DNA of 42,821 bases from Paracoccaceae bacterium (GTDB lineage: Bacteria; Pseudomonadota; Alphaproteobacteria; Rhodobacterales; Rhodobacteraceae). Below the pieces are notes generated by a model. It saw only the letters and a list, made by a program, of their open reading frames with translations, ran no database searches and was not told where the DNA came from. Every line of letters begins with the position of its first letter. Position 1 is the first letter of the stretch. Below are positions 38,077 through 42,821 of the stretch, piece after piece. The translations under genes were made by a program, and so were the position numbers. Location: assembly GCA_025458985.1 (NCBI GenBank), contig JALORM010000001.1, positions 1 through 42,821 on the forward strand, written 5' to 3'.

Positions 38077-38699
38077 GCCATGACCCCACGAAAACCCCGC
38101 CCGGGCGCCATGCGCGACCCGGGCGGGCAGTCCAACAGGGAGGATGTGCCGGGCATCCCGTGCGGGCGCGGCCCGGCGTCGCGCTGCCAGACCGGCCGGG
38201 AGGAGGTGGCCGATCCCCGCAGGGCATTCCGAAAGCCGCCCGTCCGCGCCACAGGCAGCGGACGGGCGAAGGTGCGGCGGCGCAGGACAGGACGCGCCGC
38301 CGAGGCAGAACCGATACCCTGCGGGGCGGCCCCCGCTCTCGCCCGGGCAGGGCGCAGGTTCCGGGCCTTTCGGGCGTTCCCATGGCAAGCGCCACCGGCG
38401 GCTCCCGACGTCAGGCCCGGCTTGGTTGCGGACAGGTCCTGCGCCCCGCCCGAGGTATAGCCGCCGGTCAACTCGTTGCGGCGGGCGGCGCGCTGCGCGC
38501 TGCCGCCCGCCGGGTGGCGCCGCCTGACCGCGCCACCGACCCGCAGCAGGCTCCGGCCCGATGCTGCGGGTATGGAATTCCCGAATTGAAACGATCCGCC
38601 GCCCAGCGCACCTTTGTCGCCAGGCAAGCCACATTCGCAGCGGTCCACCGGCAGAAGACCGGGGCAGCGAGGGACAAGCGATGCGCCACAACCGATCAC
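38073..38699 (-). CDS. Uncertain 208-aa ORF or untranslated structured leader
   Basis: The frame begins at GTG overlapping the Cro-like stop (GTGA) and ends overlapping the next ATG (ATGA). This is the coupling seen throughout this operon and favours a real gene. The predicted protein (MIGCGASLVPRCPGLLPVDR...) is low-complexity, rich in R, G, A and P, with no domain. The same DNA holds strong hairpins, including 38481-38510 (GCGGGCGGC/GCCGCCCGC) and the terminator-like 38091-38127. It may instead be a leader controlling the downstream genes. I give the coding reading less than even odds. Confidence 0.4.
   Translation of the reverse strand: MIGCGASLVPRCPGLLPVDRCECGLPGDKGALGGGSFQFGNSIPAASGRSLLRVGGAVRRRHPAGGSAQRAARRNELTGGYTSGGAQDLSATKPGLTSGAAGGACHGNARKARNLRPARARAGAAPQGIGSASAARPVLRRRTFARPLPVARTGGFRNALRGSATSSRPVWQRDAGPRPHGMPGTSSLLDCPPGSRMAPGRGFRGVMA
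38091..38127 (-). terminator. Terminator-like hairpin ahead of the multi-HTH gene
   Basis: On the minus strand CCCGCCCGGG (38127-38118) and CCCGGGCGGG (38105-38096) form a 10-bp perfect stem followed by GTTTT (38095-38091). It would stop leftward transcripts after the Cro-like gene unless antitermination or readthrough occurs. Confidence 0.6.
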
Positions 38700-38971
38700 G
38701 CTGCGTCACCCTCGGCGGGCACCACGGTTTCATCCCCGACCAACGCCGGATCCGAGGGCGCAGGCGAAACGAATGCGAACAGTTCCCGCGGGCAACTCGC
38801 GCCCTTTGCAGCGCAAAGATCGGCAATCACAGCGTACCACTTCGCCGGAAAGCGACCCGCGACTGCGGCATTGGAGATCGCTGTCTTGCGCACACCGAGA
38901 GCTGCGGCCATCTCGCCGCGACCCAGGAGGTCGCAGATGCCCGACGCGGTTACTAGGGTTTCCGTGCTCAT
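38696..38971 (-). CDS. Cro-like HTH regulator
   Basis: 91 residues starting MSTETLVTASGICDLLGRGE. The HTH EMAAALGVRKTAISNAAVAG is followed by RFPAKWYAVIADLCAAKGAS, a small YdaS/Cro-type regulator. It is the first gene of the leftward operon. The -10 TATGAC lies a few bases upstream, so the mRNA has almost no leader. It is divergent from the repressor and shares the operator region. The C-terminal 25 residues are disordered. Confidence 0.78.
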   Translation of the reverse strand: MSTETLVTASGICDLLGRGEMAAALGVRKTAISNAAVAGRFPAKWYAVIADLCAAKGASCPRELFAFVSPAPSDPALVGDETVVPAEGDAA

Positions 38972-38979
38972 AGACGGAA

Positions 38980-39008
38980 GTCATAGTCCACGATTTGTGG
39001 ACTTGCAA
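38980..39008 (-). promoter_or_regulatory. Leftward early promoter with repressor operator filling its spacer
   Basis: On the minus strand -35 TTGCAA (39008-39003), a 17-bp spacer and -10 TATGAC (38985-38980). The spacer is the core of the perfect 19-bp palindrome AGTCCAC-GATTT-GTGGACT (38985-39003). A repressor bound there would block RNA polymerase. The same design recurs on the plus strand at 39924-39952. Confidence 0.8.
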
Positions 39009-39053
39009 GGTCCATGTGATAGGCAACCACGAAAAATGGACCTGCGCTATAAC
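39008..39053 (+). promoter_or_regulatory. Repressor promoter region with weaker operator copies
   Basis: TATAAC (39048-39053) stands 6 bases before the repressor ATG at 39060, so the mRNA would be leaderless, as for lambda cI from PRM. Operator-like half-sites lie at 39008-39015 (AGGTCCAT) and 39036-39043 (ATGGACCT), suggesting autoregulation. No good -35 is seen. Confidence 0.6.
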
Positions 39054-39059
39054 GCGGGC

Positions 39060-39392
39060 ATGGACATCGACGCTCGCCACCACCTGGCTAGAACCGGCGA
39101 TATCAGCCTCAAGGCTTGCGCGATCCGCCTTAGCGCTGCGCGCATCGTGGCGGGGGCGTCGCAGAAGGACATAGCGGCGGCCGTCGGCATCAGGAAGACC
39201 GCATACTCCAACATGGAGGTCGGACGGTCTTTCCCGTCACGCGACGTGATGCGCTGGTTCTACAGGCTGCATCGGATTGACTTCAACTTCCTCATTCACG
39301 GGGACTTCGCGCAACTCCCTGGCGACGTTCAAGAGCGGCTTTTCTCTGCGCTCGCAGCCGCAAGCAGTGAATGGGATCGAAGACAAGGTTAA
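39060..39392 (+). CDS. Phage repressor (CI-like, HTH XRE)
   Basis: 110 residues. The HTH IVAGASQKDIAAAVGIRKTA, then YSNMEVGRSFPSRDVMRWFY, is an XRE-type DNA-binding domain. No LexA/S24-type peptidase follows, so it is not cleaved on DNA damage in the classic way. Starts at ATG 39060 with a -10 immediately before it. Divergent from the Cro-like gene across 88 bp of operators. By place and domain it should keep the lysogenic state by binding AGTCCAC-N5-GTGGACT at both early promoters. Which of the two regulators plays CI and which Cro is inferred. Confidence 0.75.
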   Translation: MDIDARHHLARTGDISLKACAIRLSAARIVAGASQKDIAAAVGIRKTAYSNMEVGRSFPSRDVMRWFYRLHRIDFNFLIHGDFAQLPGDVQERLFSALAAASSEWDRRQG

Positions 39393-39501
39393 GGTCAACG
39401 CCAGCGCGACGCAAAAGTCGCGCGATCTGAAACATGAGGCGACGCATCCGTGACTCCCGTTACGACTCCCCATCCAGCACCACAAGAATAAGGAGAAGTC
39501 G

Positions 39502-39855
39502 ATGTGTGACAACAACCTTGTGGTATCCCGCGAAGACCGAAGGCGGCTTCGACGCCGGCGCATCGCGGCGACAGTTTTCACTTTGACTTGCATAGCGTCC
39601 TGCGACTCGTTCGAGACCGAGCCCAGTCAGACTGTCCGACTCGACGGCTACCTTGTGTCAGTCGAGAAGGTTGCAGGGAGGAACTCCTACTTCGCCCGCC
39701 ACCTCTCAGGCCAAGGCGTTGGGTCCACGGATGCGGCGGCGAGCGCCCGTCACATTCGCGCGATCGAACAGGTTGCGGGTTGCCCCGCAGATCCTCTATC
39801 GATCAGTCACAATCCCTACGGCTACAGCACGGCCGCCGTGAACTGCCCGGCCTGA
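39502..39855 (+). CDS. Lysogeny-stage lipoprotein-like protein, 117 aa
   Basis: Starts MCDNNLVVSREDRRRLRRRR, a basic stretch, then a hydrophobic segment ATVFTLTCIASCDSFE with a lipobox-like IASC. The mature part has Cys residues that could pair (GCPADPL ... VNCPA). AAGGAG before the ATG. It lies behind the repressor and before the terminator at 39.88 kb, so it would be expressed in the lysogen. A superinfection-exclusion or host-altering role is a guess from place. Confidence 0.65.
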   Translation: MCDNNLVVSREDRRRLRRRRIAATVFTLTCIASCDSFETEPSQTVRLDGYLVSVEKVAGRNSYFARHLSGQGVGSTDAAASARHIRAIEQVAGCPADPLSISHNPYGYSTAAVNCPA

Positions 39856-39881
39856 CCGCCGACATACCTGCCTTTTGACGC

Positions 39882-39911
39882 GGACCGCCATTGTGGCGGT
39901 CCATTTTTTTT
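39882..39911 (+). terminator. Strong intrinsic terminator of the repressor transcript
   Basis: A perfect 9-bp stem GGACCGCCA/TGGCGGTCC (39882-39902) with a TTG loop is followed by A and eight T. The far arm and T-run also form GGTCCA-N7-TGGACC (39898-39916), an operator-like 19-bp palindrome. It ends the 39060-39855 unit just before the rightward early promoter. Confidence 0.9.
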
Positions 39912-39923
39912 GGACCACACCGC

Positions 39924-39952
39924 TTGACAGTCCACTTTTTGTGGACTATTGG
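39924..39952 (+). promoter_or_regulatory. Rightward early promoter with operator in its spacer
   Basis: -35 TTGACA (39924-39929), 17-bp spacer, -10 TATTGG (39947-39952). The spacer is the core of the perfect palindrome AGTCCAC-TTTTT-GTGGACT (39929-39947), sharing its 7-bp arms with the operator at 38985-39003. It should start the whole rightward operon to the integrase and be silent in the lysogen. Confidence 0.78.
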
Positions 39953-39986
39953 TGCTTCATCGACGCAACCCCGATGGATGACGCCA

Positions 39987-40361
39987 ATGCCTCTTTCCCT
40001 CTACCATCGCACCCTGATCCGCATCTTCGGCCTTGATCGCGTCCCGGCGGCGCTGCGCGAGGAACACGAAGCGAACGAGCGGCGGGAACGCTTCGCACAG
40101 CGCCTTTCGGCACTTGCCGCGGCACGCCTGTCTCGCGACGCCGAGGAACAGCAGCATCGGGAAACGTTGGCCGGCCTGCGGGCCCAGATTGCCGACGCCC
40201 TCGGCGCCGCCCCGGTGATCTCGGGCCTGCGCTGGGTCGAGGATCTGATCGGCCCGCGGATTGCCGAGGAACCCGATGCCGTCCTGGCGTTCTGCGCCAA
40301 GCTTGAGCGCGCCGCCATGACCATCAAGGCCGAGCGTGCGGTGCGGGAGGGCCGGCAATGA
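39987..40361 (+). CDS. First gene of the rightward operon, coiled-coil protein, 124 aa
   Basis: Starts MPLSLYHRTLIRIFGLDRVP; an ATG nine bases upstream (39978) is an alternative. Helical, charged N-terminus (EEHEANERRERFAQRLSALA), a middle GLRWVEDLIGPRIAEEPDAV, and a C-terminal helix. No family recognised. It is the first gene after the operator-controlled promoter, so it would be expressed very early. Overlaps the next start (ATGA). Confidence 0.7.
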   Translation: MPLSLYHRTLIRIFGLDRVPAALREEHEANERRERFAQRLSALAAARLSRDAEEQQHRETLAGLRAQIADALGAAPVISGLRWVEDLIGPRIAEEPDAVLAFCAKLERAAMTIKAERAVREGRQ

Positions 40362-40543
40362 CCCGCCCCGACGATCCGCCGCCCGGCCGCACCTACCACC
40401 AGTTCCCGCCGCTGCGCCCGCAGGACGAGATCGACAGGGGCCGGCGGCTCGACTTCCGGCTGCCCTGGCTTCTGACGGTCGGCGCCGGCTTCGCCGTCAC
40501 GCTCGCCCTCGCCGCGAGCTGCGCACTCCAAGGACCCTTCTGA
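40358..40543 (+). CDS. Small single-span membrane protein, 61 aa
   Basis: Starts MTRPDDPPPGRTYHQFPPLR, a Pro-rich cytoplasmic head, then WLLTVGAGFAVTLALAASCA as one membrane helix near the C-terminus with a Cys at the end. A tail-anchored early membrane protein. ATGA start. No family recognised. Confidence 0.65.
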   Translation: MTRPDDPPPGRTYHQFPPLRPQDEIDRGRRLDFRLPWLLTVGAGFAVTLALAASCALQGPF

Positions 40544-40601
40544 CCACCGGGCGGGGGCGCCCACCACTCAACCCACCAACCAAACCCAAGGAGACTGAGA
40601 C
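40541..40601 (+). repeat. Intergenic module R1: hairpin, CCACC tract and RBS
   Basis: Runs from the stop codon: TGACC, hairpin GGGCG-GGGG-CGCCC (40549-40562), a CCACC-rich stretch, then AAGGAGACTGAGAC. Homologous modules stand at 41637-41685 and 42370-42419. Confidence 0.7.
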
Positions 40602-40907
40602 ATGAAGACCCTGACGACTCTTGCCGCCCTGCTGATGGCCACGACCTCAGCGTTCGCCGCGGGCGACGCCACCGAGACGGTCCTGCTGCGCGACTGCCCG
40701 CTTACGCAGATCGACGGCAGCAACGCCTTCTTCCGGAGCGATGTGACCCTGCCGCAGTGCCAGTTCCTGAATGCGCACGCTGGCAACGGCCCGCGCCCGG
40801 TCGCCGAAGAGCCGGAGGATGAGGATGAGGGCGACGAAGAGGGCGGCGAGGAAGAAGACCACGGCGACGAGCCGCCGCCCTCGTGCAAGACCGCTCGCGG
40901 CTGCTGA
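40602..40907 (+). CDS. Secreted protein with two Cys and acidic tail, 101 aa (paralogue 1)
   Basis: Signal peptide MKTLTTLAALLMATTSAFAA, then a short mature domain with Cys (RDCPLTQIDGSNAFFRSDVT, QCQFLNAHAGN). A long Glu/Asp tail (EEPEDEDEGDEEGGEEEDHG) and a last Cys pair (SCKTARGC) follow. It is homologous in plan to the gene at 42420: same length, signal, Cys pair and acidic tail. Probably periplasmic. The tail could bind metal or mimic DNA or RNA, but neither is shown. Confidence 0.72.
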   Translation: MKTLTTLAALLMATTSAFAAGDATETVLLRDCPLTQIDGSNAFFRSDVTLPQCQFLNAHAGNGPRPVAEEPEDEDEGDEEGGEEEDHGDEPPPSCKTARGC

Positions 40908-41079
40908 GCCGCGGGGCAGGCATCGCGAGGCGCAAGGTGGAGGCCCCAAGCTCGCGATGCACTGACGTTCCGGTGCCCGGCCCTGCGCCCTCATTATCGG
41001 CGCCGCTATGGGCTGACTGATGGGCGCCGTCCTGCTCGCCGCTCTGATTTTCTGACGATTCACAAAGGAGACTGACACC
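40908..41079 (+). promoter_or_regulatory. Non-coding leader with strong hairpin and module remnant
   Basis: Holds a perfect 10-bp stem GCATCGCGAG/CTCGCGATGC (40920-40929 with 40951-40960). Then comes ACTGACG-TTCCGGTGCCCGG (40961-40980), nearly identical to the end of the last gene and its leader at 42721-42740. It looks like the leftover of a deleted cassette. It ends in AAGGAGACTGACACC, the RBS of the next gene. Confidence 0.55.
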
Positions 41080-41364
41080 ATGATTGGCAAGAAATGTATC
41101 GTTCGCTGCTACGCGAGCGGGGTCCATTACGGGACGGTGACGGCGCACGACGGGCGCCAAGTCACGCTGGCGGACAGCCGTCGCCTGTGGCGCTGGCACA
41201 CTGGTGGCACGGACAGGGGCGTGAGCCTGAGCGCCGTGGCGCTGACCGGCATCGACGCGAAGCGCAGCGTGATCGAACCCGTCCTCCCTGAGATCGTCCT
41301 GCTGGACGCGCTTGAGATCATACCGGCTTCGGCTGCCGCAATTTCCAGCATCGAGGTCGCGTGA
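41080..41364 (+). CDS. DUF6948-like phage protein, 94 aa
   Basis: Starts MIGKKCIVRCYASGVHYGTV, then DGRQVTLADSRRLWRWHTGG and ALTGIDAKRSVIEP. This matches the phage family I know as DUF6948 (small beta fold, conserved GVHxGT and ARRLWxW). Function unknown. In several phages it stands before a Gly/Tyr-rich gene and an Ala-repeat gene, as it does here. The RBS is AAGGAGACTGACACC. Ends in TGATG overlap with the next gene. Confidence 0.78.
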   Translation: MIGKKCIVRCYASGVHYGTVTAHDGRQVTLADSRRLWRWHTGGTDRGVSLSAVALTGIDAKRSVIEPVLPEIVLLDALEIIPASAAAISSIEVA

Positions 41365-41639
41365 TGTTCGAGGGCTACGAAAGCGACGGCTCCGGCTCCG
41401 GCGACGGCTCCGGCTACGGCTACGGCTCCGGCTCCGGTCACGGCGACGGCTACGGCGATGGCTCCGGCGATGGCTCCGGCGACGGCTCCGGCTACGGCTC
41501 CGGCTCCGGCGACGGCTTCGGCGACGGCTCCGGCTACGGCTCCGGCTCCGGCGACGGCTTCGGCGACGGCTCCGGCTACGGCTCCGGCTATGGCTCCGGC
41601 GACGGCTCCGGCTACGGCTCCGGCGACGGCTATGGCTGA
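41364..41639 (+). CDS. Gly/Ser/Asp/Tyr low-complexity protein, 91 aa
   Basis: After MFEGYES the protein is composed of Gly, Ser, Asp, Tyr and a few Phe/His in repeats such as DGSGYGSGSGDGFG. At DNA level it is a run of GGCTCCGGC/GACGGC/TACGGC units. There is no fold. Such Gly/Ser-Tyr sequences are flexible and, in FUS-like proteins, drive condensate formation. The Asp adds charge and could bind calcium. Starts by TGATG overlap with the DUF6948-like gene, so the two are translated together. Confidence 0.75.
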   Translation: MFEGYESDGSGSGDGSGYGYGSGSGHGDGYGDGSGDGSGDGSGYGSGSGDGFGDGSGYGSGSGDGFGDGSGYGSGYGSGDGSGYGSGDGYG

Positions 41640-41685
41640 CCCTGGGCGGGGGCTCCCATCAACCACCACTCACAGGAGACCACCG
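41637..41685 (+). repeat. Intergenic module R2
   Basis: TGACCCTGGGCGGGGGCTCC, then CCATCAACCACCACTCACAG and GAGACCACCG before ATG. It is near-identical to R3. The hairpin TGGGCG-GGGG-CTCCCA has one mismatch. Confidence 0.72.
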
Positions 41686-42372
41686 ATGAAGCACCTGACC
41701 CTGACCGCCTGGCACTTCACCGGCAACACCCTGCGCGACGGCCGCCCGATCCCTCCCATCGGCGAAACGCTGGTGCACGATGGGAGGGTGGTGATCTGCA
41801 AGGCGGGTCTGCACGCGAGCATCCGACCGGCGGACGCCCTGGTTCACGCGCCGGGACCAATCCTGCACCGCGTCCGTTGCGAGGAAATCGTGGACGAGGA
41901 AGCCGACAAGCTCGTCTGCCGCCGCCGCACCATCCTGGCCAGCATCGACGCGACGCAATTGCTCCGCCGGTTCGCGGCCAGCCAGGCGCTTACCGTTGAA
42001 CACCTTTGGCAAGCGCCGATGCCGGACGTGGTGCGGGAGTACCTGACCACACTGGACGACGGCTTGCGGGACGCCGCGCGGGCCTCCGCGATGGACGCCA
42101 GCGTGATCGCCGCGATGGACGCCACGATGGACGCCGCGCGGGCCTCCGCGATGGACGCCGCGCGGGACGCCGCGAGGGCCGCCGCGAGGGCCGCCGCGAT
42201 GGACGCCACGTGGGCCGCGACGAGCGCCACGGGGGCCGCCACGTGGGCCGCCTCGCGGGCCTCCGCGAGGGCCGCGATGGACGCGGCGTGGGCCGCCACG
42301 ACGGCCGCCGCGTGGGCCGACTTCGACCGGCGCGTTGGGGAGGCGTTCGCGGACACCCCGACAAGTTACTGA
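41686..42372 (+). CDS. DUF7666-like domain with long Ala-rich repeat tail, 228 aa
   Basis: Residues 1-120 (LTAWHFTGNTLRDGRPIPPI, GETLVHDGRVVICKAGLHAS, RRRTILASIDATQLLRRFAA) match the phage domain I know as DUF7666, whose cysteine-glycine-X-H-A motif appears here as CKAGLHAS. Residues about 125-215 are Ala-rich repeats (DAARASAMDA, AARAAARAAAMDATWAAT) that should form long helices, and the end is FDRRVGEAFADTPTSY. The domain's role is unknown. In other phages similar tails with Trp/Ala/Arg repeats follow it. Preceded by R2, followed by R3. Confidence 0.75.
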   Translation: MKHLTLTAWHFTGNTLRDGRPIPPIGETLVHDGRVVICKAGLHASIRPADALVHAPGPILHRVRCEEIVDEEADKLVCRRRTILASIDATQLLRRFAASQALTVEHLWQAPMPDVVREYLTTLDDGLRDAARASAMDASVIAAMDATMDAARASAMDAARDAARAAARAAAMDATWAATSATGAATWAASRASARAAMDAAWAATTAAAWADFDRRVGEAFADTPTSY

Positions 42373-42419
42373 CCTGGGCGGGGGCGCCCACCAACCACCA
42401 CTCACAGGAGACTGACAGA
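42370..42419 (+). repeat. Intergenic module R3
   Basis: TGACCTGGGCGGGGGCGCCC, then ACCAACCACCACTCACAGG and AGACTGACAGA before the ATG at 42420. Perfect hairpin TGGGCG-GGGG-CGCCCA (42375-42390). About 88 percent identical to R2 by eye. Confidence 0.75.
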
Positions 42420-42725
42420 ATGAAACGCCTGACCCTGACCGCCGCGCTGTTGCTCGGCACCGCCAGCGCCGCGAGCGCCACCATGGAGACCGCCGTGATC
42501 GACGGCTGCGTCGTCATCCCCATCGCCGGAACGGCCGGCACTGCCTGGCAGAAGATCGACCCGAACTGCGGCCGGTGGATGCCCAGCAGTGGCCCCCGCG
42601 CCGCTCGCGAGGTGCCGGACGACGACGAAGACCCGGACGACGACGACGACGGCGAAGACCCTGGCGACGATCCGAAAGACTGCCCGCCGAAGGACGACGA
42701 GCCCGAGACGCCGAAGAGTCACTGA
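42420..42725 (+). CDS. Secreted protein with two Cys and acidic tail, 101 aa (paralogue 2)
   Basis: Signal peptide MKRLTLTAALLLGTASAASA, mature part with DGCVVIPIAG and NCGRWMP, then an Asp/Glu tail (DDDEDPDDDDDGEDPGDD) with a late Cys (DCPPKDDEPE). Same length and plan as the protein at 40602, though little residue identity outside the signal, so the pair is a diverged duplication or two members of one family. It is the last gene before the junction. The stop is followed by the leader of the LRR gene. Confidence 0.75.
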   Translation: MKRLTLTAALLLGTASAASATMETAVIDGCVVIPIAGTAGTAWQKIDPNCGRWMPSSGPRAAREVPDDDEDPDDDDDGEDPGDDPKDCPPKDDEPETPKSH

Positions 42726-42740
42726 CGCTCCGGTGCCCGG

Positions 42741-42821
42741 CCCTGCGGGGCCGGCATCCCGAACGCCAGAGAGGAAATCAAATGAGAACGACTGCAGAAT
42801 ACCAGGCGATGATCGTGGACG
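42741..42821. repeat. Direct terminal repeat, right copy
   Basis: Identical to 1-81. It contains the leader and first 13 codons of the LRR gene, so the rightward operon continues across the junction without a break. Confidence 0.93.

Noticed and set aside
40771..40965. Frameshifted continuation of the acidic protein ending near the module remnant
   Set aside because: It is basic and low-complexity with no RBS; kept only as a hint that the gene end may have moved.
41127..41669. Ala/Gly/Val repeat ORF on the minus strand
   Set aside because: Antisense reading of the Gly/Ser/Tyr repeat; no RBS or context.
41364..42330. CRISPR-like array in the repeat DNA
   Set aside because: The repeats are short, contiguous and in coding frames without spacers.
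41458..42372. 304-aa ORF running through the Gly/Tyr-rich gene into the DUF7666-like gene
   Set aside because: Its N-terminal part is a shifted frame of the repeat DNA, whereas ATG 41686 has the module R2 and RBS.

Overview
The window holds one complete temperate tailed phage (siphovirus). Its first 81 bases are repeated exactly at its end (1-81 = 42741-42821), so the contig closes into a circle, or a terminally redundant unit, of 42,740 bp. The host is probably an alphaproteobacterium, most likely of the Rhodobacteraceae type. This rests on high GC, a GapR-family protein, a DUF6441-type tail protein, a protease-capsid fusion and a holin like those of Paracoccus phages. All family names come from reading the proteins; no search was run.

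The genome has two opposed transcription units around a switch at about 38.97-39.95 kb. Leftward (minus strand, 38971 to 8707) run a Cro-like gene, a structured stretch of doubtful coding status, a protein with six DNA-binding modules, a DUF1937 protein, a DNA methyltransferase, a GapR homologue, a DUF1376-like initiator candidate beside possible iterons (34.19-34.25 kb), and a late-regulator candidate. Next come head and tail genes in lambda order: TerS, TerL, gpW, portal, protease+capsid fusion, decoration, FII-like, Z-like, U-like, V-like, G/GT with a -1 frameshift, tape measure, M, L, K and J. Then follow fibre-like proteins, a cluster of membrane proteins, endolysin, holin, spanin pair and a last exported protein.

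Rightward (plus strand) the repressor and a lipoprotein-like gene end at a strong terminator. A second, operator-controlled promoter at 39.93 kb starts an early operon. It runs through an unusual accessory block (40.5-42.7 kb), crosses the contig junction into a leucine-rich-repeat gene and a phage sliding clamp, then passes many small overlapping genes, a C5-methyltransferase-like protein, a thermonuclease-fold protein and a Dam-like methylase. It ends with an excisionase candidate and a tyrosine integrase at 8554.

The most unusual part is the accessory block and its continuation. Small genes are separated by near-identical boundary modules (stop, GC hairpin, conserved ribosome binding site, ATG). 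Their products include two secreted proteins with acidic tails, a DUF6948-like protein, a protein made almost entirely of Gly/Ser/Asp/Tyr, a DUF7666-like protein with a long Ala-rich repeat tail, and the LRR protein whose variation lies mainly at predicted concave-surface positions.
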